DNA from: Chryseobacterium oryzae
GTDB lineage: Bacteria > Bacteroidota > Bacteroidia > Flavobacteriales > Weeksellaceae
Direction: 5' to 3'
Assembly: GCF_022811665.1 (NCBI RefSeq)
Contig: NZ_CP094531.1
Span: forward strand, 1 to 50,236
DNA length: 50,236 bases
Part shown: positions 1 through 7,826 of the stretch, in pieces
Layout of the letters: every line of letters starts with the position of its first letter
How positions within the stretch are numbered: position 1 is the first letter of the stretch
The notes under the pieces: model-generated
The model's database searches: none
What the model was told of the DNA's origin: nothing
What the model saw: only the letters and a program-made list of their open reading frames with translations
Made by a program: the position numbers and the translations under genes

Positions 1-206
1 CCTGTAAAAAAGCGTTTATTCATAGCGTTTACAAAACTATGCTCTGGAAATTTTAAAAAGTGTGACACGATGAGAAACTATTTCAATTAATCACGCATCA
101 AAAATATTGAACCATCATCATTTTCTGTGTTACACTAAAAAGTCAGAACAGTTTTCGAAAAATATCAATGCGCTAAATACCGTTCATATTTTGTTTAATC
201 TTTCCA

Positions 207-243
207 ACAAATAGAAAAAATTTTTAACGCTCAAAAAAGGACA
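207..243 (+). repeat. 37-bp direct repeat, copy A
   Basis: This begins ACAAATAGAAA and ends AAAAAAGGACA. It matches the copy at 50189-50225 at 32 of 37 positions with no gap and in the same orientation. The conserved cores are ACAAATAGAAA and AACGCTC followed by AAAAAGGACA. Function unknown. Confidence 0.75.
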
Positions 244-986
244 ATTGGAACTTAGCCGTAATCAGCTTAGCTTTCTGCATATTTTTGAATAAGAATTACT
301 TGAATTCGTTTATAATAGTGTGGTTCTGAAAAGATTGGGAATTTTACTTAAAATTAATTCAAGAAGTAAATACGTATAATACAATTACTTATCTTTGTAG
401 TATAAAATAGGGCTCTTTTTTTATTTATTACTCGACGGTGTTTCACTCATACATCATTAGACGAAAGTCGAAGTTATCCGATAGACCAAAGTAGGATCAG
501 AAAAATAGAGGTTAACGAGGATTTAAATAGAAAAAAAAATTAGTCATCCCGGAGTGCTCTCTCTAAAAATCCCGCAATGTCTTGGTTTGACAACGGGAGC
601 TGCATATATTATTAAAGAAAGGAGAGAGGAACGAAATCCCAAAGCAAATTGCTGAATACATAAGAAGTGGGCGCAGGACGGAAGTGTCGGGAGGGTAAAA
701 TGCATAAATAAGCCCATTTGCATCCGAATAACAGCATAAAAATTTATTTTTTTCAGGTTTTTTTTGGCTTTTTTAGGGTTCTTTCCCTTTATCTACCATT
801 GTTATCAAAGATTTGAAATGTTTGAGATCATTTAAATGCAGTTATAAAAACTTGTCACGTCCATATGTCATTTACTCAATTTAGAACTAGAATATTTTCT
901 ATCTTTTTGTGACTCTTATTAGAGTTATTGATAATGCAAATTACTTACATTACGTAATCCCCCCAAATTTTTCAATTATTCTTTGC

Positions 987-994
987 TATTTTTG
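987..994 (+). promoter_or_regulatory. -7 box ahead of the first WYL gene
   Basis: TATTTTTG matches the Bacteroidota -7 consensus TAnnTTTG and lies 18 nt before the ATG at 1013. No clear -33 TTG is visible at the expected distance. The palindrome at 949-958 lies upstream and could be a binding site. Confidence 0.45.
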
Positions 995-1012
995 TTTTCA
1001 CATTAAAATGAA

Positions 1013-2002
1013 ATGGCTCAAAATAAAAATGCACAGATTAGATATAAAGCACTTGATAGATGTTTTTCAAATGTGTATAAATTATTCTACATCGATGACC
1101 TGATAGAGTTTTGTTCAGAAGTCCTTACTGCGCATTATATGAAGGATACTACTGTTTCAAGAAGACAGATTTTCATAGATATAGACTTTATGAAAAGTGA
1201 AGCTGGATTTAATGCTCCTATTGAAAATTATAAAAAAGGTAGAAAAGTATATTATCAGTACTCAGATCCTGAATTTTCAATTTTAAAAAGCCCTCTAAAT
1301 CCTTCCGAATTAAGTTCACTCAATGAAGCATTGGAAACATTATCGAGAATAAACAATCTTCCCGGCTTTGATTGGGTAAGTACAATGCAGACCAAACTTA
1401 ATTCTGGTGTTCATCAATCTCAGAACCAAAGACAGGTCATCAGTTTTGAAGACAATGAATTTTTGAAAGGTATAGAATTGCTTAACCCACTGTATCATCA
1501 TATTATAAACTCCCAAGTTATTGATGTTAGATACCGCGGATTCACTTCTGATAAAGAAAGTATTTTCTGCATCTCACCCTATTACTTGAAACAATATAAC
1601 AACCGTTGGTTTTTATTTGGCTATAATCACGAGTTTGAAAAAATTCAAAATTTAGCTTTAGATCGCATTGTCGAGCTTAAATTATCTCAGCAAAAATTTA
1701 AAAATTGCGAAATTGATTTCATGGATTATTTCGAAGATATTATCGGAGTTAGTAATGATGAATCAAAAAAAGCCGTGAATATAAAAATTGAGCTTTCACA
1801 GAATATTATTCCTTACATTAATTCAAAACCAATTCACGGATCGCAGAAAATCAAAGAAAATATACTTTATCTTGAGGTTAAATTAAATTATGAACTTGAG
1901 GCTTTAATTCTTTCTTATGGTGAAAATATGTGTGTATTGGAACCCTCACAGCTTGCTCGGAAAATTCAAGAAAGAGTCACCAGAATAAAGTTTACTGATT
2001 AG
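1013..2002 (+). CDS. WYL-domain transcriptional regulator
   Basis: This 329-residue protein has an N-terminal winged-helix region (about residues 1-75, with RRQIFIDIDFMKSEAGFNAP typical of the DeoR-like half). A WYL domain follows at about 150-240, visible as YYLKQYNNRWFLFGYN and then LALDRIVEL. A C-terminal WCX-type region completes it. WYL proteins of this size (YafY, BrxR/CapW-like) bind inverted repeats and often control defence loci in response to nucleic-acid ligands. It opens the restriction-modification locus, and the best operator candidates are at 2180-2206 and 11336-11354. The start is the ATG 18 nt after a good -7 box; an alternative frame overlapping its 5' end is a shadow. Regulation of the neighbours is inferred, not shown. 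Confidence 0.85.
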   Translation: MAQNKNAQIRYKALDRCFSNVYKLFYIDDLIEFCSEVLTAHYMKDTTVSRRQIFIDIDFMKSEAGFNAPIENYKKGRKVYYQYSDPEFSILKSPLNPSELSSLNEALETLSRINNLPGFDWVSTMQTKLNSGVHQSQNQRQVISFEDNEFLKGIELLNPLYHHIINSQVIDVRYRGFTSDKESIFCISPYYLKQYNNRWFLFGYNHEFEKIQNLALDRIVELKLSQQKFKNCEIDFMDYFEDIIGVSNDESKKAVNIKIELSQNIIPYINSKPIHGSQKIKENILYLEVKLNYELEALILSYGENMCVLEPSQLARKIQERVTRIKFTD

Positions 2003-2179
2003 TATAAATGTTATACAGACTGTTCAGGGTTTACGGTGAAAATTTTTTAGAAAATAATTTTAACCTTCCAATAAATACAACATGGAAAATTTATACGGTT
2101 TAGACAATTCTATTGATTTTTGAAAAATAGATCATCTTCCAATATTTACAGAACTAATAGAGTTTAATCATTAATTTTC

Positions 2180-2219
2180 CAACTATGCACATTCACTGCA
2201 TAGTTGAATTTTACTTTTG
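2180..2219 (+). promoter_or_regulatory. Palindromic operator and promoter of the restriction locus
   Basis: A perfect inverted repeat, CAACTATGCA / TGCATAGTTG (2180-2189 and 2197-2206), has a 7-nt spacer. A -7 box TACTTTTG lies at 2212-2219, so the right arm starts 15 nt before it. No -33 TTG is present; the palindrome occupies that place. The ATG of the DUF2130 gene follows at 2249. The same core and spacing recur ahead of the retron at 11336-11371. Confidence 0.8.
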
Positions 2220-2248
2220 CTTCATTAATATAAACAAAAGTAATTATT

Positions 2249-3496
2249 ATGAAAAATTCAACTACAATCGCTTGCCCTCATTGCGGAGAATCTATTGACG
2301 TAAATGATGTACTGAAACATCAAATTGAAGACCGCATCAGACAAGAATTTCAGGAAAAAACTAAGCGGCAAGAAGAAAAGGTAGCTATTGACAAAGAGCA
2401 GTTTGAAAAAGAAAAACTTGAGTTCGAAAAAAAGAAAAAAGAAGAAAATGAGCTCTTTGCAGAACGTTTAGAAAAAGCTAAAAAACAGTCCGAGAAAGAG
2501 ATTTCGGAAAAACTGAAAAAGTCTATTGAAGAAGAAAACAGAGAAAGCATTGATTTGCTGCAGAAAGAGCTTGCTGAAAAATCAGAAAAAGTGAAGACTC
2601 TTAATAAACTGGAAGCTCAAGTTTCAGCACTCGAAAGAGAAAAATCTGAAATGAGAGATGCCATTAAAGCAGAAACTGAAAAAGAACTGAACGCCAAAAT
2701 TCTTGAAGAAAAAGAAAGGATAAGAAAGCAACTGGAAGACGATAACGAACTGAAACTGGCGACACTCAGAAAACAGTTGGAAGACCAAAAGAAACTCACC
2801 GAAGAAATGAAACGCAAACAGGAACAGGGCTCTATGCAACTGCAGGGAGAAGTGCTGGAATTGGCTTTGGAAGATTTTCTTCAGGAAAACTTCAGATGGG
2901 ACAAGATTGATGAAGTGCAGAAAGGAACTTTAGGAGCAGATGTATTGCAGACGGTAAATAACGATATGCTTCAAAATTGTGGTAAGATCATTTACGAAAC
3001 CAAGCGAACCAAGAATTTTGATCAGAAATGGCTTGATAAATTAAAACAGGATCAGCTGAATGCTAAAGCCGAAATCGCAGTTTTGGTTACGGAAACATTA
3101 CCCAAAAACATTGAAAAATTTGATGTAGTTAATGGAATTTGGGTTTGTTCTTATCAGGAAGTAAAATCTTTGGTCGTGGTTCTTCGTCAAATTTTAATAG
3201 AAACTCAAAAAATAAAAATAGCCAACGAAAACCGTGGCGATAAAATGGAAATTCTGTACAGCTATTTCACAAGTGGCGAGTTTTCTCAAAAAACAAAACG
3301 AATTTTAGAAATTTACGATGGTATGCTTACACAGCTTGATGCCGAGAAAAAAGTAACCCAAAAACTTTGGGCAAAACGTGAAAAAGACATCAGTATCATG
3401 AAAGAAAACCTCTCCATCGTTTCTGGAGATATTGCAGGAATTACGGGCAAAGAAGTTAATCTTTTAGAAGAGTATGATTCTATAATCTTAGAGTAA
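2249..3496 (+). CDS. DUF2130 (COG4487) coiled-coil nuclease-like protein
   Basis: This 415-residue protein starts with a zinc-ribbon-like CPHCGESI. A long charged coiled coil follows (about 30-210, rich in E and K), then a C-terminal globular domain. That domain contains GADVLQTV and, 19 residues later, IIYETKRTK, an arrangement compatible with a PD-(D/E)xK nuclease core (D ... ExK). DUF2130 proteins are common in Bacteroidota and their role is not established. It is the first gene behind the palindromic promoter, and hsdM follows after a hairpin. An accessory role in the restriction locus is inferred from position only. Confidence 0.8.
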   Translation: MKNSTTIACPHCGESIDVNDVLKHQIEDRIRQEFQEKTKRQEEKVAIDKEQFEKEKLEFEKKKKEENELFAERLEKAKKQSEKEISEKLKKSIEEENRESIDLLQKELAEKSEKVKTLNKLEAQVSALEREKSEMRDAIKAETEKELNAKILEEKERIRKQLEDDNELKLATLRKQLEDQKKLTEEMKRKQEQGSMQLQGEVLELALEDFLQENFRWDKIDEVQKGTLGADVLQTVNNDMLQNCGKIIYETKRTKNFDQKWLDKLKQDQLNAKAEIAVLVTETLPKNIEKFDVVNGIWVCSYQEVKSLVVVLRQILIETQKIKIANENRGDKMEILYSYFTSGEFSQKTKRILEIYDGMLTQLDAEKKVTQKLWAKREKDISIMKENLSIVSGDIAGITGKEVNLLEEYDSIILE

Positions 3497-3551
3497 CAGG
3501 AAAAATAATTTCATGAAAATTAAATCTTCAAGATTTAAAAAAAATGATAAC

Positions 3552-3587
3552 AACAGCTTTCCATCAGAACATTGTTGGAAGGCTGTT
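3552..3587 (+). terminator. Strong hairpin between the DUF2130 gene and hsdM
   Basis: AACAGCTTTCCA (3552-3563) pairs with TGGAAGGCTGTT (3576-3587), a 12-bp stem with one G-U pair and a 12-nt loop. Only a short TTTCTT tail follows, so it may terminate weakly or act as an attenuator or RNA-processing site. Confidence 0.55.
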
Positions 3588-3625
3588 TCTTAATGCTTAC
3601 TTTTACCCTTTTATAATTATAATCA

Positions 3626-5179
3626 ATGATCACAGGCGAATTAAAATCCCAAATCGACAAAATATGGAACGACTTCTGGACAGGAGGGATTTCTAATCCT
3701 CTCACTGTCATAGAACAGTTTACCTATCTTATTTTCCTTAAACAGTTAGATAACAAACAGATTCTCATCGAAAAAGAGAAAAACCAATTAGGTTCTTCAC
3801 TTAAAGAAGACATTTATACTGAAAATCAAAAAGAACTTCGCTGGAGCCATTTCAAAGATAAAGATCCGGAAACGATGTTTCTGCTTTTCACGCGCCCGCA
3901 AGTGCATATCGATAATCTTACAGCTTTCGATTTTATGAAAACCATTGGTGCAGACGGTGGTAAGTTTTCAGAATATATGAAAGGGGCTACTTTTATGGTT
4001 CCTACACCAAAGGTTTTGGATAAAGTAGTACAGCAGATCGATAAACTGCCTTTGGATAAAAAAGATACTAAAGGTGATCTGTACGAATATATGCTGAGCA
4101 AAATTGCAGAAGCAGGTACCAACGGACAGTTTCGTACACCTAGGCATATTATCCGGATGATGGTAGAGCTGATGGAACCTCAAAAAGATGATGTAATATG
4201 TGACCCTTCATTGGGAACTGCCGGTTTTTTGGTAGCAGCCAGTGAATATATCAGAGAAACACAAAATAATTGGTTTTTAGAAAAAGATTTTCGTGAGCAC
4301 TTTAACAAAAAAATGTTCAATGGAATCGAGATTGATCCTTCGATGATGCGGATTGCAGCAATGAATCTTCAGCTTCACGGGATAGAAACGCCCAATCTGA
4401 TAGGTGGAAGTGCTTTGGCAGAAAGCAACAGCATTACCGGCAAATATTCTCTGGTATTGGCAAATCCACCATTCAAAGGGGCTTTAGATTATGATGAAGT
4501 GGAAAAAAGTCTCCTCCAGATAACTAAGACCAAGAAAACAGAACTTTTATTCCTTTCATTAATTTTAAGAAATCTTAAACTTGGCGGTCGTGCTGCAGTG
4601 ATTGTTCCGGATGGTGTGCTGTTCGGAAGTTCCGGTGCACACAAAAGCATCCGTAAAGAATTGGTAGAAAATCAACAGTTGCAGGGTGTAATCTCGATGC
4701 CAAGTGGTGTCTTCAAACCTTATGCAGGGGTAAGTACCGCTATTTTACTGTTTACCAAAACCAATTCCGGAGGTACAGAAAATGTTTGGTTTTACGATAT
4801 GAAAGCCGACGGTTACAGTCTGGATGATAAACGAAATCTGTTAATATCCGAAGATGCGCTGGAACAATCTTTTACAGAACCGGAAAATATTTTAATGGAA
4901 ACTGCAGGAAAATGCGATATCCCAAACATACTTTTGGATTGGAGCACCATCAGCCAACAACAATCAACTGACAATTATACAGATCGAACACAGCAATCTT
5001 TCTTAGTTTCAAAAGCTGATATCATTGCCAATGATTATGATTTGAGTATCAACCGGTACAAAGAAACTGTGTATGAAGAAGTGCAATACGAAAAACCAAG
5101 CACGCTGATTGCCGACATCAAAACCATAGATGCCAAAAGACAAAACGCCATTGCTGAACTTGAAAAATTGTTGGGATAA
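3626..5179 (+). CDS. hsdM: Type I restriction-modification DNA methyltransferase (M subunit)
   Basis: This 517-residue protein is the N6-adenine methyltransferase subunit, which with HsdS forms the modification enzyme and with HsdR the restriction complex. An HsdM N-terminal helical domain covers about 1-140. GQFRTPRHI (167-175), DPSLGTAGFL (193-202, SAM motif I) and NPPF (280-283, catalytic motif IV) are all present, so it looks intact and active. Length is normal for the family. Its stop codon overlaps the hsdS start by one base, showing translational coupling. HsdM and HsdS also modify DNA without HsdR. Confidence 0.97.
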   Translation: MITGELKSQIDKIWNDFWTGGISNPLTVIEQFTYLIFLKQLDNKQILIEKEKNQLGSSLKEDIYTENQKELRWSHFKDKDPETMFLLFTRPQVHIDNLTAFDFMKTIGADGGKFSEYMKGATFMVPTPKVLDKVVQQIDKLPLDKKDTKGDLYEYMLSKIAEAGTNGQFRTPRHIIRMMVELMEPQKDDVICDPSLGTAGFLVAASEYIRETQNNWFLEKDFREHFNKKMFNGIEIDPSMMRIAAMNLQLHGIETPNLIGGSALAESNSITGKYSLVLANPPFKGALDYDEVEKSLLQITKTKKTELLFLSLILRNLKLGGRAAVIVPDGVLFGSSGAHKSIRKELVENQQLQGVISMPSGVFKPYAGVSTAILLFTKTNSGGTENVWFYDMKADGYSLDDKRNLLISEDALEQSFTEPENILMETAGKCDIPNILLDWSTISQQQSTDNYTDRTQQSFLVSKADIIANDYDLSINRYKETVYEEVQYEKPSTLIADIKTIDAKRQNAIAELEKLLG

Positions 5180-6324
5180 TGGAGAGAGTGAAACTAGGTG
5201 ATATTTTTACTATAAAAAAAGGTAAAAAAGTTATTGAAGACGATAATGGAAAATTTAATTATGTTACTATTGAGAATCTCCATTCAAAAAAATATAGACA
5301 AAAAACAAATGAAGTAGGAATACAAGTTAACGAAAGTGATATCTTAATTGCTTGGGATGGAGCAAATGCTGGATTAGTTGGATTTAATCTCTCAGGAACA
5401 ATTGGAAGTACGCTTGCTCAACTTAAAGTAAATAGTTCATTTAAGGATAAAATTAATCCTGCTTTTGTATATCAGTATTTGGATTCTAAATTTGACTTGA
5501 TTAAATCAAAAAGAACGGGAGCTACAATTCCGCACGTTAATGGTGCTGAATTAAGATCAATGCAAATCCCAATTCCTACACTTGACATCCAAAAAGCCAT
5601 CGCAACCAAGCTCGACAAAGCCCAGGAAATCATTACCTACAACCAACAGCTCATAGAAAAATACGATCAGCTCACGCAATCGCTTTTCATTGATATGTTC
5701 GGTGATCCTGTGAGGAATGAGAAGGGGTTTGTTTTAGAAAAATTAGAAAAATTCTATATCTCTCAAAAAGAGGGCACTAAATGTGGTCCATTTGGAGGAG
5801 CTTTAAAAAAAGAAGAATTTGTTGAATCAGGAATTCCTGTTTGGAATATGGATAACATTAGCAAAAATGGAAAATTAGTTGATAACATTAATTTGTGGAT
5901 TACCGAAGAGAAATATGATGCTCTAAGTTCCTATTCAGTAATAAATAATGATATAATTATTTCAAGGGCAGGAACCGTCGGAAAAATGTGCGTTGTAAAT
6001 ACATTGTTTGATAATTCAATTATTAGTACAAACCTTATAAGATTAAGATTGAACAAAGATTTATTACTTCCAATATATTTTGTTTCCTTAATGACATATT
6101 TTAAAGAAAAGATAAGTAGATTAAAAACAGGTTCTGAAGGTGCGTTTACTCATATGAATACTGGAGTTCTAAATAATATAATTTTTCCGTATCCTCCAAT
6201 CACTCTCCAAAACCAATTCGCCGAACGCATCGAAAAAATAGAAGCCCAAAAACAAATGGCGCAGGAAAGTTTGGCAAAAAGTGAAGAGCTTTTCCAGAGT
6301 TTGCTGCAGGAATCTTTTAAATAA
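5179..6324 (+). CDS. hsdS: Type I restriction-modification specificity subunit
   Basis: This 381-residue protein has the usual two target-recognition domains (about 1-140 and 185-340). Each is followed by a conserved helical spacer: IATKLDKAQEIITYNQQLIE near 150 and a similar segment with FAERIEKIEAQKQMAQESLA near 345. LFIDMFGDPV is the typical hinge of this family. The recognition domains are visibly more AT-rich than the spacers, as expected for exchanged modules. It starts within the hsdM stop codon. The target sequence cannot be read from the protein. Confidence 0.95.
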   Translation: MERVKLGDIFTIKKGKKVIEDDNGKFNYVTIENLHSKKYRQKTNEVGIQVNESDILIAWDGANAGLVGFNLSGTIGSTLAQLKVNSSFKDKINPAFVYQYLDSKFDLIKSKRTGATIPHVNGAELRSMQIPIPTLDIQKAIATKLDKAQEIITYNQQLIEKYDQLTQSLFIDMFGDPVRNEKGFVLEKLEKFYISQKEGTKCGPFGGALKKEEFVESGIPVWNMDNISKNGKLVDNINLWITEEKYDALSSYSVINNDIIISRAGTVGKMCVVNTLFDNSIISTNLIRLRLNKDLLLPIYFVSLMTYFKEKISRLKTGSEGAFTHMNTGVLNNIIFPYPPITLQNQFAERIEKIEAQKQMAQESLAKSEELFQSLLQESFK

Positions 6325-6330
6325 ACACCA

Positions 6331-6642
6331 ATGACAGAAGAATTATTAAAATCCATCCTCAATGAACTTGTCAGTCTCAATAAAAAAATTGAGAATATCG
6401 AAGAAGTTGTAGAGATCATTTCCGGTAAAATGAATGATACAGAAGAGCAATCTGAGAAGTTAATAGCAACAGCCAAAGCCATTGAGAAAAGTACCGACGG
6501 CGTCCGCAGTGATATTTCAGATCTTCAGTCAAAGGTCATTTACAATATGCCAAATCTTGGAAACCTGGAATATACCGTGAACAAGATAGATTTCGAAACG
6601 ATTACAGAAAGTTTAAAGCAGATTGCTAAAAATACACAGTAA
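6331..6642 (+). CDS. Small coiled-coil protein in the restriction locus
   Basis: This 103-residue acidic, helical protein has heptad-like spacing (LLKSILNELVSLNKKIENIE). It starts 6 nt after hsdS and so is almost certainly co-transcribed. No known domain was recognised. Its place between hsdS and the toxin-antitoxin pair suggests an accessory of the restriction complex or a spacer gene; this is a guess from context. Confidence 0.6.
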   Translation: MTEELLKSILNELVSLNKKIENIEEVVEIISGKMNDTEEQSEKLIATAKAIEKSTDGVRSDISDLQSKVIYNMPNLGNLEYTVNKIDFETITESLKQIAKNTQ

Positions 6643-6707
6643 AAAGTCGCAAGAGTTTTCCATAGTTTGAAAAATTTATATCCTTAAATAGTTTTTACAG
6701 AAAATAA

Positions 6708-6737
6708 TTGAATTTTCGTTTATTTCGTTTATATTTG
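6708..6737 (+). promoter_or_regulatory. Promoter of the antitoxin-toxin pair
   Basis: TTG at 6708-6710, then 19 nt, then TATATTTG at 6730-6737: a textbook Bacteroidota -33/-7 promoter. The ATG of the antitoxin is at 6762. The pair therefore has its own promoter inside the restriction locus. Confidence 0.7.
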
Positions 6738-6761
6738 TATAGATAAAAATAATACATTCGT

Positions 6762-7217
6762 ATGGAAGCCTTAGATATATTAAAAAAACCAACCAAGGTA
6801 GAGCAGAAATCTGCCAAGCTTTCTTATGCCGCATTGGCAGCTGCACTGGCGCACATAGACAAAGAAGAAACAGAAATTGAGATTGAAGAAACTCAGGATA
6901 AAATTATTTTACCTTCACGCGCATTACAATTGTTAGGTGACATTTTGAAGGCAATGAGCGAAGGAAAACCCATTTCTATAGTTCCTGTAGCAACGGAAGT
7001 AACCACTCAAAAAGCAGCTGAGATTTTAGGATGTTCAAGACCACATTTGGTAAAACTACTGGAAGAAGGATCAATAGAATTTACCAAAGTGGGCAAGCAC
7101 CGAAGAATAAAATTTGAAGATGTCATCCGCTATCAAAATCAAATGAAACAGGAACAGAAGAAACATCTGATCGATATGATGAACGCAGACGAAGAAGACG
7201 GTTTGTATGATACATAG
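6762..7217 (+). CDS. Excisionase-type HTH antitoxin partner of the PIN toxin
   Basis: This 151-residue protein has an N-terminal helical segment and a C-terminal excisionase/MerR-like HTH at about 88-130 (TTQKAAEILGCSRPHLVKLL, then the wing with VGKHRRIKFEDV). Such proteins pair with PIN_3-type toxins in Bacteroidota and proteobacteria, neutralise them and repress the operon. The last 11 nt overlap the toxin start at 7207, which is typical for a toxin-antitoxin operon. It has its own promoter. Confidence 0.85.
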   Translation: MEALDILKKPTKVEQKSAKLSYAALAAALAHIDKEETEIEIEETQDKIILPSRALQLLGDILKAMSEGKPISIVPVATEVTTQKAAEILGCSRPHLVKLLEEGSIEFTKVGKHRRIKFEDVIRYQNQMKQEQKKHLIDMMNADEEDGLYDT

Positions 7218-7770
7218 TGTAAAATTTAAAGCAATCTTAGACACGAATGTAATCTATCCCATCATCATTCGTGATTTGTTACTTTGGTTTGCACACTATG
7301 ATCTCTACACCCCAAAATGGAGTGAAGGTATCTTTGGCGAATGGAAAAGAGTAATGCTGGAAAAAGATATTGATGAAAAGGAAGCTGAAAAAAGAATCAA
7401 ACGTGTAAACTCTGCTTTTCCTGATGCGCTGGTTCAGAACTATGAGCCGTTGATTGCAAATCTGGAAATGAAAGATGTGGATGACCGTCACGTTCTGGCA
7501 GCAGCTATAAAAAGTAACGCCAATGTTATTGTGACCAATAATCTGAGAGATTTTCCGGCAGAATACTTATCAACCTTCGGGCTTTCTGCAAAGTCTGCAG
7601 ACGATTTCTTAACCGATATTATCGACTTGAACCAAGATATCGCCATCAAAGCATTCAAAGAAATGGTTCTCAATAAAAGAAATCCCGCCATGGATGAGTA
7701 TCAGGTTTTAGAAAGTATGAGAAAAGTAGGTCTGGAAGATACTGCTAATTACCTGCACGCAATGCTTTAA
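7207..7770 (+). CDS. PIN-domain ribonuclease toxin
   Basis: This 187-residue PIN protein carries the acidic pocket: D12 in AILDTNVIY, E45 in EGIFGEW, D92/D93 in DVDDRHVLAAA and D115 in NNLRDFP. PIN toxins cleave RNA in a metal-dependent way. It overlaps the upstream antitoxin by 11 nt. The pair sits between hsdS and hsdR. Either it guards the restriction locus against loss (addiction), or it is an abortive arm triggered when restriction is disturbed; the sequence cannot separate the two. Confidence 0.88.
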   Translation: MIHSVKFKAILDTNVIYPIIIRDLLLWFAHYDLYTPKWSEGIFGEWKRVMLEKDIDEKEAEKRIKRVNSAFPDALVQNYEPLIANLEMKDVDDRHVLAAAIKSNANVIVTNNLRDFPAEYLSTFGLSAKSADDFLTDIIDLNQDIAIKAFKEMVLNKRNPAMDEYQVLESMRKVGLEDTANYLHAML

Positions 7771-7826
7771 TTGGCTTGTACATCCCAAATTTTATTGTTA
7801 ATTTTAGCTTTTCACACCTTTAGGAT

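Larger units (their letters stand above)
1..1012. other. 1-kb stretch without a convincing gene
   Basis: Both strands lack an open frame with recognisable protein content. A short frame near 640-700 contains KQIAEYIRSG-like residues that might be debris of a transposase or integrase, but it is too short to call. The stretch holds one copy of a 37-bp repeat (207-243), a 10-bp palindrome ATTACGTAAT at 949-958 and a -7 box at 987-994 ahead of the WYL gene. If the molecule is circular, this is part of the intergenic space following the small membrane protein at the other end. Confidence 0.6.

Noticed and set aside
909..1103. 64-codon open frame overlapping the first WYL gene
   Set aside because: It overlaps the start of a well-supported gene in another frame and has no recognisable content.
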